This document shows positions 17,384 to 28,850 of a stretch of DNA of 64,000 bases, one piece after another. A program made the translations under genes and the position numbers. Each line of letters begins with the position of its first letter. Position 1 is the first letter of the stretch. Source of the stretch: Strigops habroptila (taxonomy: Eukaryota; Chordata; Aves; Psittaciformes; Psittacidae). The stretch lies in assembly GCF_004027225.2 (NCBI RefSeq), contig NW_022651105.1, positions 124,001 through 188,000 of the forward strand. Direction: 5' to 3'. Below the pieces are notes generated by a model. That model saw only the letters and a list, made by a program, of their open reading frames with translations. It had not been told where the DNA came from and ran no database searches.

Positions 17384-17519
17384 GGCGGCGACTGCGCATG
17401 CGCGGGGCTGGCCCCGCCCCCGGGCTGCAGCGAGGCCCCGCCCCCTGCGGCAGCACGGGGGAGACCAGTGACACCCCCCCCCAGTGTGACCTCTGACCCC
17501 CCAGTGAGACCAGTGACCC

Positions 17520-18155
17520 CCAGTGCACCCCAATGCACCCCAAATGCACTCCAATGCACCCCAAATACACCCCAATGCACCCTAATGCACCCCAATGCAC
17601 CCCAATGTACCCTAATGCACCCCAATGCACCCCAAATACACCCCAATGCACCCCAATGCACCCCAAATACACCCCAATGCACCCCAATTCACCCCAAATA
17701 CACCCCAATGCACCCCAATGCACCCCAAATACACCACAATGCACCCCAAATACACCTCAATGCACCCCAAATACAACCCAATGCACCCCAATGCACCCCA
17801 ATTCACCCCAAATACACCCCAATGCACCCCAGTGCCCCCCAATGCACCCCAGTGCACCCCAAATGCACCCCAATGCACCCCAAATACACCCCAATGCACC
17901 CCAAATTCACCCCTGTGCCCCCAATGCACCCCAATACACCCCAATGCACCCCAAATACACCCCAGTGCACCCCAAATGCACCCCAGTGCACCCCAAATAC
18001 ACCCCAATGCACCCCAATGTACCCCAATGCACCCCAAATACACCCCAATGCACCCTAAATTCACCCCAATGTACCCCAAATACACCTCAATGTATCCCAA
18101 TGCACCCCAAATACACCCCAATGTACCCCAGTGTACCCCAAATACACCCCAATGC
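17520..18155. repeat. CCCCAATGCACCCCAAATACA minisatellite upstream of SELENOW
   Basis: About thirty imperfect units built on CCCCAATGCACC and CCCCAAATACACC. The same motif family recurs in NOP53 intron 9 (21545-22200). Confidence 0.9.
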
Positions 18156-18489
18156 AGGTGAGCCCCCCCCCCCCGGGACACAATGGTACCGCCTAGGGGC
18201 AGACCCTGCCCATGGGGAGGCAGCGGGACCAACACACCCCGGGGGGGGGGGGGGGGGGGCACAAATGGACGCTCCCATTGTCACACCCCCCTTGTTGTTA
18301 TCCCCCCCAATGTGTGTGTGTCCGTGTCCGTCCCCCCCCCCCGATAATGGGGACAGCCCATGGGGGGGGTGGTCCCGGGGGGGGGGCACTGGTTTGCATT
18401 GGGGAGGCTCAGGGAGGGGGAGATGGGGCCCGTGTGCCCCAGCAGCGCTATGGGGGGGACATGGGGGGGACACCCCATTGTGGCTGGGG

Positions 18490-18735
18490 GGGGGGCCGGG
18501 GCCAGCTCGGACCCACATGTGTGGGGCCTGCGCTGAGCGCCTGTGTGCGGGTGCCCCACATGTGTGCGCAGGGACATGTGGGGCACGCGTGTGCGGAGAC
18601 ATGTGGGGCACGTGTGTGAGGGGACATGTGGGGCACGCGTGTGCAGGTAGGACCCACACATACAGGTAGGACCCATGTGTTTTGGTCCAGCTAGGACCCA
18701 CATACCCAGGTAGGACCCACATCTATAGGTAGGAC
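18490..18735. repeat. GGACATGTGGGGCACG and GTAGGACCCACA short repeats
   Basis: Two short blocks: five or six copies around ACATGTGGGGCACGYGTGTG, then four copies of AGGTAGGACCCACA. They lie in the spacer between SELENOW and NOP53. I see no gene in 17384-19970. Confidence 0.75.
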
Positions 18736-19084
18736 CCCACACACCCTGCCCCATGCCCCCCGCCCCATGGCAGCGGTGCCGGGTCTGCAGCAGCCCCATT
18801 GCCGCCTGCCCCACTGCGGCAGGATGGTGCTGACGGTGGCCAATGGGGTCAATGGGGGCTATGGGGGTAATGGGGCCACCATGTGTGGGGACAGAGGTGG
18901 TGGCACCCACAAGGCCACAGGCCAGTGAGTCAGCCTATGTGTGAGTGCGCTATGGGGCAGGTGAGTGCGCTATGGGGCAGGTGAGTGCACTATGGGGTGA
19001 GTGAGCGCCCCACAGGGTTGTGTTGCCATGAGGATCTACGGGGTGTCCGCCATGGGGCAGAGCATCAAGGACTCAGTGCAGTGA

Positions 19085-19460
19085 GTCACCTGTGTGAGAC
19101 CTTCGGTGGGTTGTGCCTCCATGGGGCTGTGTCTCCATGGGGTTCTATGGGGCCCAGGGGTTCTATGGGGTCCACCATGATGAAGAGCATCAAGAAGGAG
19201 CAGGCAGGACCTCACCATGGGGCTGTGCGAGCTCCATGGGGCTGCGTCCCCATGGGGCTGTACCTCCATGGGGCTGTGCGAGCTCCATGGGGCTGCGTCC
19301 CCATGGGGCTGTACCTCCATGGGGCTGTGTGAGCTCCATGGGGCTGTATCTCCATGGGGCTGTGTGAGCTCTATGGGGCTGCCCCCCATGGGGTTCTATG
19401 GACGTCCACCATTGGTGAAGAGCATCAAGAAGGACCCAGTCCAGTGAATCGGCCTCTGAG
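19085..19460. repeat. CTCCATGGGGCTGTG repeats
   Basis: Units of about 20-25 bp (GAGCTCCATGGGGCTG and CCCCATGGGGCTGTACCTC). Flanked by three diverged copies of a segment containing AGAGCATCAAGRAGGA (19060-19445), indicating a larger duplication of about 120-250 bp. Confidence 0.75.
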
Positions 19461-19479
19461 TGAGTGAGCTCCATGGGGC

Positions 19480-19735
19480 AGGGAGCTCCCTATGGGGCGG
19501 GGGAGCTCCCTATGGGGCAGGGGGAGCTCCATGGGGCTGGGGGAGCTCCATAGGGCAGGGGAGCTCCCTATGGGGCTGGGGGAGCTCCATGGGGCAGGGG
19601 GAGCTCCATAGGGCAGGGGAGCTCCCTATGGGGCTGGGGGAGCTCCATGGGGCAGGGGGAGCTCCATAGGGCAGGGGAGCTCCCTATGGGGCTGGGGGAG
19701 CTCCCTATGGGGCTGGGGGAGCTCCATGGGGCTGT
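19480..19735. repeat. GGGGGAGCTCCATGGGGCAG array
   Basis: About 13 units of 19-20 bp (GGGGAGCTCCCTATGGGGCT and GGGGAGCTCCATGGGGCAG) just downstream of the NOP53 3' end. Confidence 0.9.
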
Positions 19736-19974
19736 GTCCCCCCCACGGTACAACAGGACCTGCACCCAATGGCCTCGGGGGGGGGGGACCCACAACCGGG
19801 GGGGGACCCAATGGGGGGGTCCGGGCGCATCCATTTAATGGGGGGGTTTAACTGGGCCCCCCACGTGCCCCCCCCCGTGTCCCCCCCATGTGCCCCACAT
19901 GTGCCCCCCACCCCGTGTCCCCCACCCCGTGTCCCCCCCCAGGACCCAGCGGGAGCAGCCGTGGGGCCAAAGCG

Positions 19975-19980
19975 TTTATT
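19975..19980 (-). promoter_or_regulatory. NOP53 poly(A) signal
   Basis: AATAAA on the minus strand 28 nt past the TAA in the tiny last NOP53 exon, giving a 3' UTR of about 50 nt. Confidence 0.85.
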
Positions 19981-20007
19981 GGGTCGATGCATCCGCCGGG
20001 ATCCACG

Positions 20008-23000
20008 TTACAGCCTGGAACAGAGAACAGGGGTCAGGGGGGCCTGACCCACACTTGTGGGGCCCAGACCCACACCGAGGGGATGGGGGGGGGCCCAGAC
20101 CCACACTTATGGGGCGGGGGATGGGCCCAGACCCACACTTAGGGAGCTCAGACCCACACTTATTGGGGGATTGAAGTCTGACCCACACTTAGGGGGCTCA
20201 GACCCACACCTAGGGGGCGGGAGGGGGCCTGACCCACACTTATGAGGCCCAGACTCACACTTAGGGGGCAGGCGGGGGCCAGACCCACACTTAGGGGGCC
20301 CTGACCCACACTTAGGGGGCAGGGAGGGGCCCAGACCCACACTTAGGGGACAAGGAGGGGCCCAGACCTACACTTAGGGGGCTCAGACCCACACTTAGGG
20401 GGCAGGGAGAGGCCCAGACTCACACTTAGGGGGCAGGAGGGGGCCAGACCCACACTTAGGGGGCCCTGACCCACACTTAGGGGGCAGGGAGGGGCCCAGA
20501 CCCACACTTAGGGGGCAAGGAGGGGCCCAGACCTACACTTAGGGGGCTCAGACCCACACTTAGGGGGCACGGAGGGGCCCAGACCCACACTTAGGGGGCC
20601 CAGACCCACACTTAGGGGGCAGGTAGGGGCCCAGACCCACACTTAGGGGGCAAGGAGGGGCCCAGACCCACACTTAGGGGCCCAGACCCACACTTAGGGG
20701 GCCCAGACCCACACTTAGGGGGCAGGTAGGGGCCCAGACCCACACTTAGGGGGCAAGGAGGGGCCCAGACCCACACTTAGGGGGCCCAGACCCACACTTA
20801 GGGGGCCCAGACCCACACTTAGGGGGCAAGGAGGGGCCCAGACCCACACTTAGGGGGCCCAGACCCACACTTAGGGGGCCCAGACCCACACTTAGGGGGC
20901 AAGGAGGGGCCCAAACCCACACTTAGGGGGCTCAGACCCACACTTAGGGGGCAGGGGGGGTCACACTCACGTCACGGCTCGGAACGCTCTCTTCTCCACG
21001 TACTTGACGCGATACCTGCGCTTGAACCTGGCAAAAGGGGGGGGGTCCAGAGTCACCCCCATCGCCCCACACGTGTGGGGCAGGACTCCCCCCCCCCCCC
21101 CCGCCCCCTTACTTGGCTCTTTCCCTTGGCTCGATCATGTTCCGCTTCTGGAAGCTCTTGAAGCGGTCCCGCAGGATGCTGCCCTCGGGCTGGGAATGGG
21201 GGGACAGGGCTGGGAATGGGGCGGAAAAGGGGGGACCCCCCCCCCCCCCAGCTTTTGGGGGGCTCCGGAGCCCCCCAGGGACGAGCGCCCTCAGCACCCA
21301 AGGCCCCGCCGCTCGCTGGGGCCTCGGGACCCCCAAAGCCTTCACATTCCCGGCGGGAATCCTCGTAGCGCAAGGATGGGTCTCATCAGGGGGCGCCCCC
21401 CCCCCCCCCCCGCCCCCCAAAATGGGGGGGACCCCCCCAAAGGAGCCCCCCCAAAGGGGAACTGACCTTCAGCGCCCGCAGCGACTCGGGGAGCTCGTGG
21501 CTGAGCTGCACGTCCAGAGCCGGCTCCTCGTACCTGGGGGGGACCCCGAGTTCAGCCCAGTGCACCCCGGTGCACCCCAATGTACCCCAGTGCACCCCCA
21601 ATGTACCCCAGTGCACCCCAATGTACCCCAATGCACCCCCAATGCACCCCCAGTGCACCCCAATGTACCCCAATGCACCCCCAATGTACCCCAGTGCACC
21701 CCAATGTACCCCAATGCACCCCAATGCACCCCAAATATACCCCAATGCACCCCAGTGCACCCCAGTGCACCCCAATGTACCCCAGTGCACCCCCAATGTA
21801 CCCCAGTGCACCGCAGTGCACCCCAAATACACCCCAATGCACCCCAATGCACCCCAGTGCACCCCAAATACACACCAATGCACCCCCAGTGCACCCCAAT
21901 GTACCCCCAATGTACCCCAGTGCACCCCAATGCACCCCAATGTACCCCCAATGCACCCCAATGTACCCCAGTGCACCCCCAATGCACCCCAATTACACCC
22001 CAATGCACCCCAAATACACCCCAATGTACCCCAATGCACCTCAATGCACCCCCAATGCACCCCAATGTACCCCAATGCACCCCAAATACACCCCAATGTA
22101 CCTCAAATACACCCCAATGCACTCCAATGTACCCCAATACACCCCAATGTACCCAAACTCACCTCAATGCACCCCAAATCCAGCCCAATGCACCCCAACC
22201 CCCCCGAAATCCCCCCTTTGCACCCCAAACCCCCCCAATGCCTCCCAAAATCCCCCCAGACCCCTCTTTGCACCCCGGACCCCACCAGTGCCCCCAAGAC
22301 ACCCCAAATCTGCCCCAAGGAACCCCGGGAGCGCCCCAAATCTCCCCCAAGTCCCCCCCCCCCTTACACCCCATCACCCGCCTTGGCCCCGCCCTCCCCT
22401 TTAGCCCCGCCCCTCCCTTCCTTAGCCCCGCCCTCTCCCTTAGCCCCCTCCCCCTTTAGCCCCGCCCTCCCCTTTAGTCCCTCCCTACCCCCGTTAGCCC
22501 CGCCCATCTCTCTAGCCCCGCCTTCCCCTCTTTAGCCCCTCCCTACTCCCATTAGCCCCGCCTATCCCTCCATGGTCCCGCCCTTCTCTCTTTAGCCCCT
22601 CCCTCCTCCCTACAGCCCCTCTTCCCTCTAGCCCCGCCCTCTACCTTAGCCCCTCCCTCTCCCCTTTAGCCCCGCCCACCCCTCTTTAGTCCCTCCCTAA
22701 CCCGTTAGCCCCGCCTTCCCCTCTTTAGCCCCTCCCTACTCCATTAGCCCCGCCCCTCCCTCCATGGCCCCGCCCTCCTCTCTTTAGCCCCGCCCTCCTC
22801 CCTATGCCCCCACCCCTCTTTATCCCCTTCCCTCTTTAGCCACGCCCTCCCATTGACCCCACTCTTCTCTTTAGCCCCTCCCACCCCTCTATAGCCCCGC
22901 CCCTCCCCTCTTTAGCCTCCCCTCTCCCTATGGCCCCTCCCCTCTTTAGCCACGCCCTCCCATTGACCCCGCCCCTCTCTTTAGCCCCCCACCCCTCTAT

Positions 23001-26000
23001 AGCCCCTCACCCTCTTTGGCCCCTCCCCCTTTAGCTCCGCCCCCTTTAACCCCTCCCTCCCCTCTTTAGCCCCGCCCCTCTCTTTACCCCCTCCCGCCCC
23101 TCTATGGCCCCTCCCTCCCCTTTACCCCCTCCCTCCTCTTTATCCCCTCCCCTCTTTATCCCCTTCCCTTTATCCCCTCCCTCCCCTCTTTAGCCCCGCC
23201 CCTCTCTTTACCCCCTCCCTCCCCTCTATGGCCCCATGCTCTCCTCTTTAGCCCCTCCCTCCCCTTTAGCCCCTCCCCTCCCCTCTAGCCCCGCCCCTCC
23301 CGTTAGCCCCGCCCCGCGCACCGCCGCGGCCCGAGGCGCCGCACGCGCCGGGCCCGCGCCTCCTCCCGCCGCTGGCGCCGCCGCCGCAGCTCCGCGTCCC
23401 GCAGCGCCACCTGCCGGCGGAGCGCGCGCAGCCGGAACAGCCCCTGCCGTGCGCGCCGCGCCGCCGCCTCCCGCCGCTGCCGCTGCGCCTGCGGGGGGGG
23501 GAGCACGGAACAGCCGCTGGGACAGCGCGTCCCATTGACACCCCCCCTGTCTCCATTGACACCACCGGGTCCTATTGACCCCCCCGGTCCCCACTGACAC
23601 CCCCGGGTCCCATTGACACCCCTTGTCCCCATTGACACTCCCGGGTCCCATTGACACCCCTGGGTCCCCACTGACACCCCCGGGTCCTATTGACATCCCC
23701 GGGTCCCACTGACACCCCCTGTCCCCATCGACACCCCGTGTCCCCATCGACACCCCCGTATCCCATCGACACCCCCGTATCCCATCCACATCCCTGTATC
23801 CCCATTAACACCCTCGTATCCCATCGACATCCCCGTATCCCATTGACTTTCCTGTATCCCAATTGACACCCCCTGTCCCCATTGACACCCTCATGCCCCA
23901 TCGACATCTCTGTGTCCCCACTGACATCCCTGTATCCCATCGACACCTCATGTCCCATCGACACCCCCGTATCCCATCGACATGCCCCGTATCCCATCGA
24001 CACCCCCGTATCCCATCGACATGCCCCGTATCCCATCGACACCCCCGTATCCCATCGACAGCCCCGTATCCCATCGACACCCCCGTGTCCCATCGACGCC
24101 CCTGTATCCCATTGACACCCCTATGTCCCATTGACACCCCTGCGCCCCATCAACATCCCTGTGTCCCATTGACACCCCTGCGTCCCCATTGACACCCCAT
24201 GTCCCATCGACACCCCGGTGTCCCGCTGTCCCAGCGGCATTCCCGCCCTCCTGCCGGCCCGTGCGCACCAGCGCTCGCGCCTCCCTCTCCCGGCGCCGCT
24301 GCCGCTCCGTCTTCTTCCCGCTTTGGCCCTTCCGAGCTGCCCGGGGCCCCGCTTCCTGCTCCTGCTGCTCCTGCTCCTGCTCCTCCTGCTCCTCCTCCAG
24401 CAGCCCCTCGCACTGCTCCTGGAACACCGACTCCTGCAGGAGGAGAGCCCAGACGGGATGCGGGGGGGCACTCACGGGGGGGGCACTCATGGGGGTGGGA
24501 AGCGGGGGGGGGCAATAACGGGGGGGGGGATGCGGGATGCGGGGGGGGCACTCACGGGGATGGGAAGCAGGGGGGGATGCGGGGGGGGCACTCACGGGGG
24601 GGGATGCGGGATGCGGGGGGGGCACTCACGGGGGGGGGCACTCACGGGGGTGGGAAGCGGGGGGGGGCAATAACGGGGGGGGGATGCGGGATGCGGGGGG
24701 GCCATTCACGGGGGTGGGAAGCGGGGGGGGGATGCGGGATGCGGGGGGGCACTCACGGGGGTGGGAAGCGGGGGGGGATGCAGGATGCGGGGGGGGCACT
24801 CACGGGGGTGGGAAGTGGGGGGGGATGCGGGATGCGGGGGGGGCACTCACGGGGGTGGGAAGCGGGGGGGGATGCGGGATGCGGGGGGGGGCACTCATGG
24901 GGATGGGAAGCGGGGGGGGACGCGGGGGGGGCACTCACGGGGGGGGATGCGGGATGCGGGGGGGGCCCTCACGGGGGGGGCACTCACGGGGGTGGGAAGC
25001 GGGGGGGGATGCAGGATGCGGGGGGGGCACTCACGGGGGTGGGAAGCGGGGGGGGATGCGGGATGCGGGGGGGGGCACTCATGGGGATGGGAAGCGGGGG
25101 GGGATGCGGGGGGGGCACTCACAGGGGGGGATGCGGGATGCGGGGGGGGCACTCACGGGGGGGGCACTCACGGGGGTGGGAAGCGGGGGGGGATGCGGGA
25201 TGTGGGGGGGGGCACCCACGGGGGTGGGAAGCGGGGGGGGGATGGGGGGGGCACTCACGGGGGTGGGAAGCGGGATGCGGGGGGGGGATGGGGGGGGCAC
25301 TCACGGGGGTGGGAAGCGGGATGCGGGGGGGGGAAGCGGGGGGGGGCACTCACGGGGGTGGGAAGCGGGATTCCCTCCGGGATCCGCAGCTGCCGCTCCA
25401 GCTTTTCCGCTTCCCGCTGCTTCTTCAACTCGTCCTCGTGCGCCCGCAGCAGCAGCGCCTGCGGGGGGGCCGTCACCACATGGGGGGGCCCAGGCACCCC
25501 CGGGGAGGTCTATTCACCCAATAGTGGGGGGGTGCCAGTAACCCCAATGGGGGGGGGGTCCCATTCATCCCAGTGTAGGAGGGTCCCATTCACCCCCATA
25601 GGGGGTCCCATTCACCCCAATGTAGGAGGGTCCCATTCACCCCATGGGGGGTCCCATTCACCCCAATGTGGGGGGTCCCATTCACCCCATGGGGGGAGCC
25701 CAGTCACAGCAATGTGGAGGGGTCCTATTCACCCCCATGTGGGGGGGTCCTATTCAACCCAATGGGGGGGTCCCATTGACCACAATGTGGGGTCCCATTC
25801 ACCCCATGTAGGGGCGTCTCATTTACCCAATGGGGGGGTCTCATTCACCCCAATGTAGGAGGGTCCCATCCACCCCAATGGGGGGGGTCCCATTCACCCC
25901 TATGGGGGGGGTCCCATTCACCCCCATGTGGGGGGGTCCCATTCACCACAATGTGGGGGGGTCCCGGTGCCCCTCAGACCTGGTGCTCCCCGAAGGCCGG

Positions 26001-28850
26001 GTTATAGGAGCCGCCGCCGTCGATGACCTCCAGAGCCGGGACCGACGGGAGCGGCTGCAGCCGGGGGGGGCGCTGGGATTGGGGGTCAGCGGGGGTCAGG
26101 GGGAGCCGAAGCCCAAACCCACCCTTGAACCCCCTTAAACCCTCCCTTAAACCCCCTTAAGCCCCCCCCCTTGAACCCTCTTAAGCACCCCAAAACCCCC
26201 CTTAGCCCCCCAACCCCCCCTTAAAGCCCTTTAACTCCCCCCTTAAACCTCTTTAATCCCCCCAAACCCCCTTAAACACCCCAAACCCCTCCTTAAACCC
26301 CCCCTGAACCCCCTTACACCCCCCTTTGGACCCCCAAACCCTCCTTAAACACCCCAACCCCTCCTCATACCCCTCTTGAACCCCCCAGAACCCCCTTTGA
26401 ACCCCTCTTAAAGCCCCCAAACCCCCCTTAACCCCCTAAACCACCCCATCAAACCTCCAAACCCCCCCTTGGACCTCCTTAAACCCCCAAAACTCCCCTT
26501 AAACCCTCCCATTGAACCCCAAACCCCCCCGCTGAACCCCCTTAAACCCCCAAAACTCCCCTTAAACCCCCCCATTGAACCCCAAACCCCCCCTTGGACC
26601 CCCTTAAACCCCCAAAACTTCCCTTAAACCCCCCCACTGAACCCCAAACCCCCCCTTGAACCCCCTTAAACCCCCAAAACTCCCTTTAAACCCCCCAACA
26701 TCCCCTTTAAACTCCTTGAACCCCCCTTGAATCCCCCCTTAAACCCTCCCAACCCGCATTGAACCCCCCCAAACCCCCTCTTTGAGCCCCCCCAACCCTC
26801 ACCTTGACCTTGAGCTTCTTGGTCTGCTGCAGGAACCACTGGTCCTGCCCCACCAGCGCCTGCTCCAGGGGGTCTGGGGGGGGGGCCACAACATGGTTCG
26901 ACCCCTCCAGACCCCCTTTTGCCCCCCCCAACCCCCCCCCTTGCCCCCCATCACTTACTCTGGGCCCCCCATAGGTCGTAGAAGGCCCTGTCGGGGTCCG
27001 AGCGCCCCCTCTCCCGGCGGGGGGGGGCGGCGCTGTCCCGGCACAGCCGGTGGCGCCGGCGCCGCTCCCCCCGCGGGAACAGCCCCTTCTCCGCCTGCTC
27101 GGCCCAGGATTCCCGGCGGCGCCTCCGGCGGCGCGAGCTGGGAAACTGCCGGGCGAGAACGCTGGGAACGGGGGGTTAGGGATGGGGCAGGGATGGGGCA
27201 GGGATGGGGCAGGGAATGGGGCAGGGATGGGGCAGGGATGGGGCAGGGAATGGGGCAGGGAATGGGGCAGGGATGGGGCAGGGATGGGGCAGGGAATGGG
27301 GCAGGGATGGGGCAGGGATGGGGCAGGGAACAGGGATGGGGCAGGGAATGGGGCAGGGATGGGGCAGGGAATGGGGCAGGGATGGGGCAGGGATGGGGCA
27401 GGGAATGGGGCAGGGAATGGGGCAGGGAATGGGGCAGGGAATGGGGCAGGGATGGGGCAGGGAATGGGGCAGGGAATGGGGCAGGGAATGGGGCAGGGAT
27501 GGGGCAGGGAATGGGGCAGGGAATGGGGCAGGGATGGGGCAGGGAATGGGGCAGGGATGGGGCAGGGAATGGGGCAGGGAACAGGGATGGGGCAGGGAAT
27601 GGGGCAGGGAACAGGGATGGGGCAGGGAATGGGGCAGGGATGGGGCAGGGAATGGGGATCCCCCCCCATCTCCTCACTGTTTGGGCGCCGGCACTTTGGA
27701 GCGCGACTGGAGCACCAGGTCCACATGGAGCGGCTTCACCTCGGCCTGGGGGGGCAGGCGCCGGCCTGGGGGGGGCGCCTCAAAGTGAGGGGGGGCCGGA
27801 CCCCCAAACGGGCAGGGGGCCGGGCCCCCCCCGACCCTCACCCTTGTCCTTGGCGGCGTTCCCGGTGTCCATGAAGAAGAGCCCCTCGTCCGGCTGCTCC
27901 GAGATGAGGCCCCTAAAGGGGGGGAGCCCAAAATGTACCCCCAAAACCCCCTCTGAGCCCCCCCAAAGCCCCTCTGGGACCCCCCAAAACCCCTCTGGGA
28001 CCCCCCAAAACCCCTCTGGGACCCCCCCAAATCCCTTTGAGCCCCCTCAAAATCCCTTTGGGACCCTCCCAAAACTCCTTTGAAGCCCCCAAACCCCCTC
28101 TGAGCCCCCCCAAACCCCCTCCTGTTCCCCCCAAACCCCCTTTGGGACCCCCCAAAGCCCTTCTGAGACCCTCAAAACGACTTTGGGACCCCCAAAACCC
28201 CTTTGAGCCGCCCCCAAACCCCTTTGAGACCCCCCCAAATCCCTTTGAGCCCCCTCAAAATCCCTTTAGTCCCCCCCAAACCCCCTTTGGCACCCCACAA
28301 AGCCCCTCTGAGACCCCCAATACCCCTTTTGGGACCCCCTAAAGCCTCTCTGAGCCCCCCAAACCCCTTTGGGACCCCCGCAAATCTCTTTGAGCCCCCC
28401 CAAACCCCTTTAGTCCCCCCAAACCCCTTCGAGCCCCCCCAAACCCCTTTAGTCCCCCCAAACCCCTTCGAGCCCCCCCAAACCCCTTTAGTCCCCCCCA
28501 AACCCCCTTCGAACCCCCCCAAACCCCTTTAGTCCCCCCCAAAACCCCTTTAGTCCCCCCCAAACCCCTTTAGTCCCCCCCAAATCCCCTTTAGTCCCCC
28601 CCAAACCCCTTCGATCCCCCCCAAATCCCCTCTGATCCCCTCACCCCGCGGTCCGCTGCTGCAGCGCCACATCTTCGAGGAAGTCGGCGATTTCGCGGCC
28701 CAGGCGCGCCTCGGGGCCGGACAGACGCTTCCAGCCCTTCTTGCGGTTGCGGGGCCCGCGGGAGCGGCGCCGGGCGGCGGCGGCGGCGCCGGGATCCCGG
28801 GAGCCGGGGCCCAGGCCCAGGAACGACGCGGAGACCGCGGCCGCCGCCAT
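20008..28850 (-). CDS. NOP53: Ribosome biogenesis protein NOP53 (GLTSCR2), 13 coding exons
   Basis: Nucleolar factor needed for late 60S maturation; in yeast it docks the exosome on pre-ribosomes, and in mammals it also affects p53 and PTEN. Exons in transcript order: 28850-28645, 27912-27842, 27765-27678, 27161-26959, 26873-26803, 26054-25980, 25458-25354, 24433-24269, 23488-23322, 21533-21467, 21189-21113, 21027-20971, 20014-20008. All joins keep frame, giving 452 residues (human 478). Matches include [70 protein letters not shown] and [11 protein letters not shown]. The C terminus is only complete (RAVTL) when a 7-nt terminal coding exon is used; stopping in exon 12 would lose the final Leu. 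Exons 8 and 9 use GTGCGC donors. Exon 3 start was fixed by phase. Intron 10 hosts a snoRNA. Confidence 0.95.
20040..20965. repeat. CAGACCCACACTTAGGGGGC array in NOP53 intron 12
   Basis: About 40 units of 17-21 bp around GACCCACACTTAGGGGGC, interleaved with AAGGAGGGGCC. Larger repeated blocks are visible (for example the segments starting near 20640 and 20745). The array occupies nearly the whole intron separating the penultimate exon from the 7-nt coding terminal exon. Confidence 0.92.
21287..21397 (-). ncRNA. SNORD23: C/D-box snoRNA in NOP53 intron 10, probable SNORD23
   Basis: On the minus strand a C box (CTGATGAG, TGATGA at 21388-21383) and a D box (CTGA near 21294-21291) are about 95 nt apart. 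They are bracketed by a perfect 6-bp terminal stem, GCGCCC before the C box and GGGCGC after the D box. An internal GTGAAG resembles a C' box. This is the only intron stretch here that is not repeat, and SNORD23 (HBII-115) is known to be encoded in an intron of NOP53/GLTSCR2. The class is clear from the boxes and stem; the specific name rests on host-gene position. Confidence 0.75.
21545..22200. repeat. CCCCAATGTACCCCAGTGCA minisatellite in NOP53 intron 9
   Basis: About fifty units of 10-13 bp (CACCCCAATGTACCCCAGTG). Same motif family as 17520-18155, about 3.5 kb away outside the gene. Confidence 0.9.
22365..23310. repeat. TTTAGCCCCGCCCCTCCCTC pyrimidine-rich array in NOP53 intron 9
   Basis: Irregular units of about 18-20 bp mixing TTTAGCCCC, GCCCCTCCC and CTCTTTAGCC, with longer duplicated segments (for example CCCTCTTTAGCCACGCCCTC at two sites). 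It ends at the exon 9 donor. Confidence 0.85.
23535..24230. repeat. CCCATCGACACCCCCGTATC array in NOP53 intron 8
   Basis: About 33 units of 20-22 bp (ATCGACACCCCCGTATCCC), most homogeneous at 23940-24110. Confidence 0.9.
24465..25360. repeat. Array of duplicated exon-7 5' splice sites, NOP53 intron 7
   Basis: About twenty units, mostly 44-47 bp with shorter variants. On the gene strand they contain CTTCCCACCCCCGTGAGTGC, the exact end of exon 7 plus its donor (exon 7 ends at 25354), followed by CCCCCGCATCCCGCATCC-type filler. Most copies keep the consensus donor GTGAGTG. The array spans the whole intron from exon 7 to exon 8. Confidence 0.92.
25500..25975. repeat. GGGGGGTCCCATTCACCCCA array in NOP53 intron 6
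   Basis: About 20 units of 22-25 bp (GTCCCATTCACCCCAATGTG), filling the intron between exons 6 and 7. Confidence 0.9.
26105..26800. repeat. CCCCCTTAAACCCCC array in NOP53 intron 5
   Basis: Degenerate units of about 15-17 bp (CCCCTTAAACCCCC, CCCCTTGAACCCCC). In parts a 60-bp block recurs (about 26500-26690). Confidence 0.85.
27172..27655. repeat. GGGGCAGGGAAT array in NOP53 intron 3
   Basis: About forty units of 11-12 bp (GGGATGGGGCA and GGGAATGGGGCA), nearly perfect, between exons 3 and 4. Confidence 0.95.
27915..28640. repeat. CCCCCAAACCCCTTTAGTCC array in NOP53 intron 1
   Basis: Units of about 20-22 bp (CCCCCCAAACCCCTTTGAGC and TTTAGTCC variants). In the transcript it reads as G runs with AAAG and TTT spacers. 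Confidence 0.88.

Noticed and set aside
17533-18669. Pro/Thr/His/Gln-rich open frames of several hundred codons upstream of SELENOW
   Set aside because: Reading frames of the CCCCAATGCACC minisatellite, not conserved protein.
18768-18926. Short plus-strand open frame of 52 codons starting MAAVPGLQQPHC
   Set aside because: Ends in low-complexity AATGGGG repeats, matches no family I recognise, and no splice or promoter support; probably chance.
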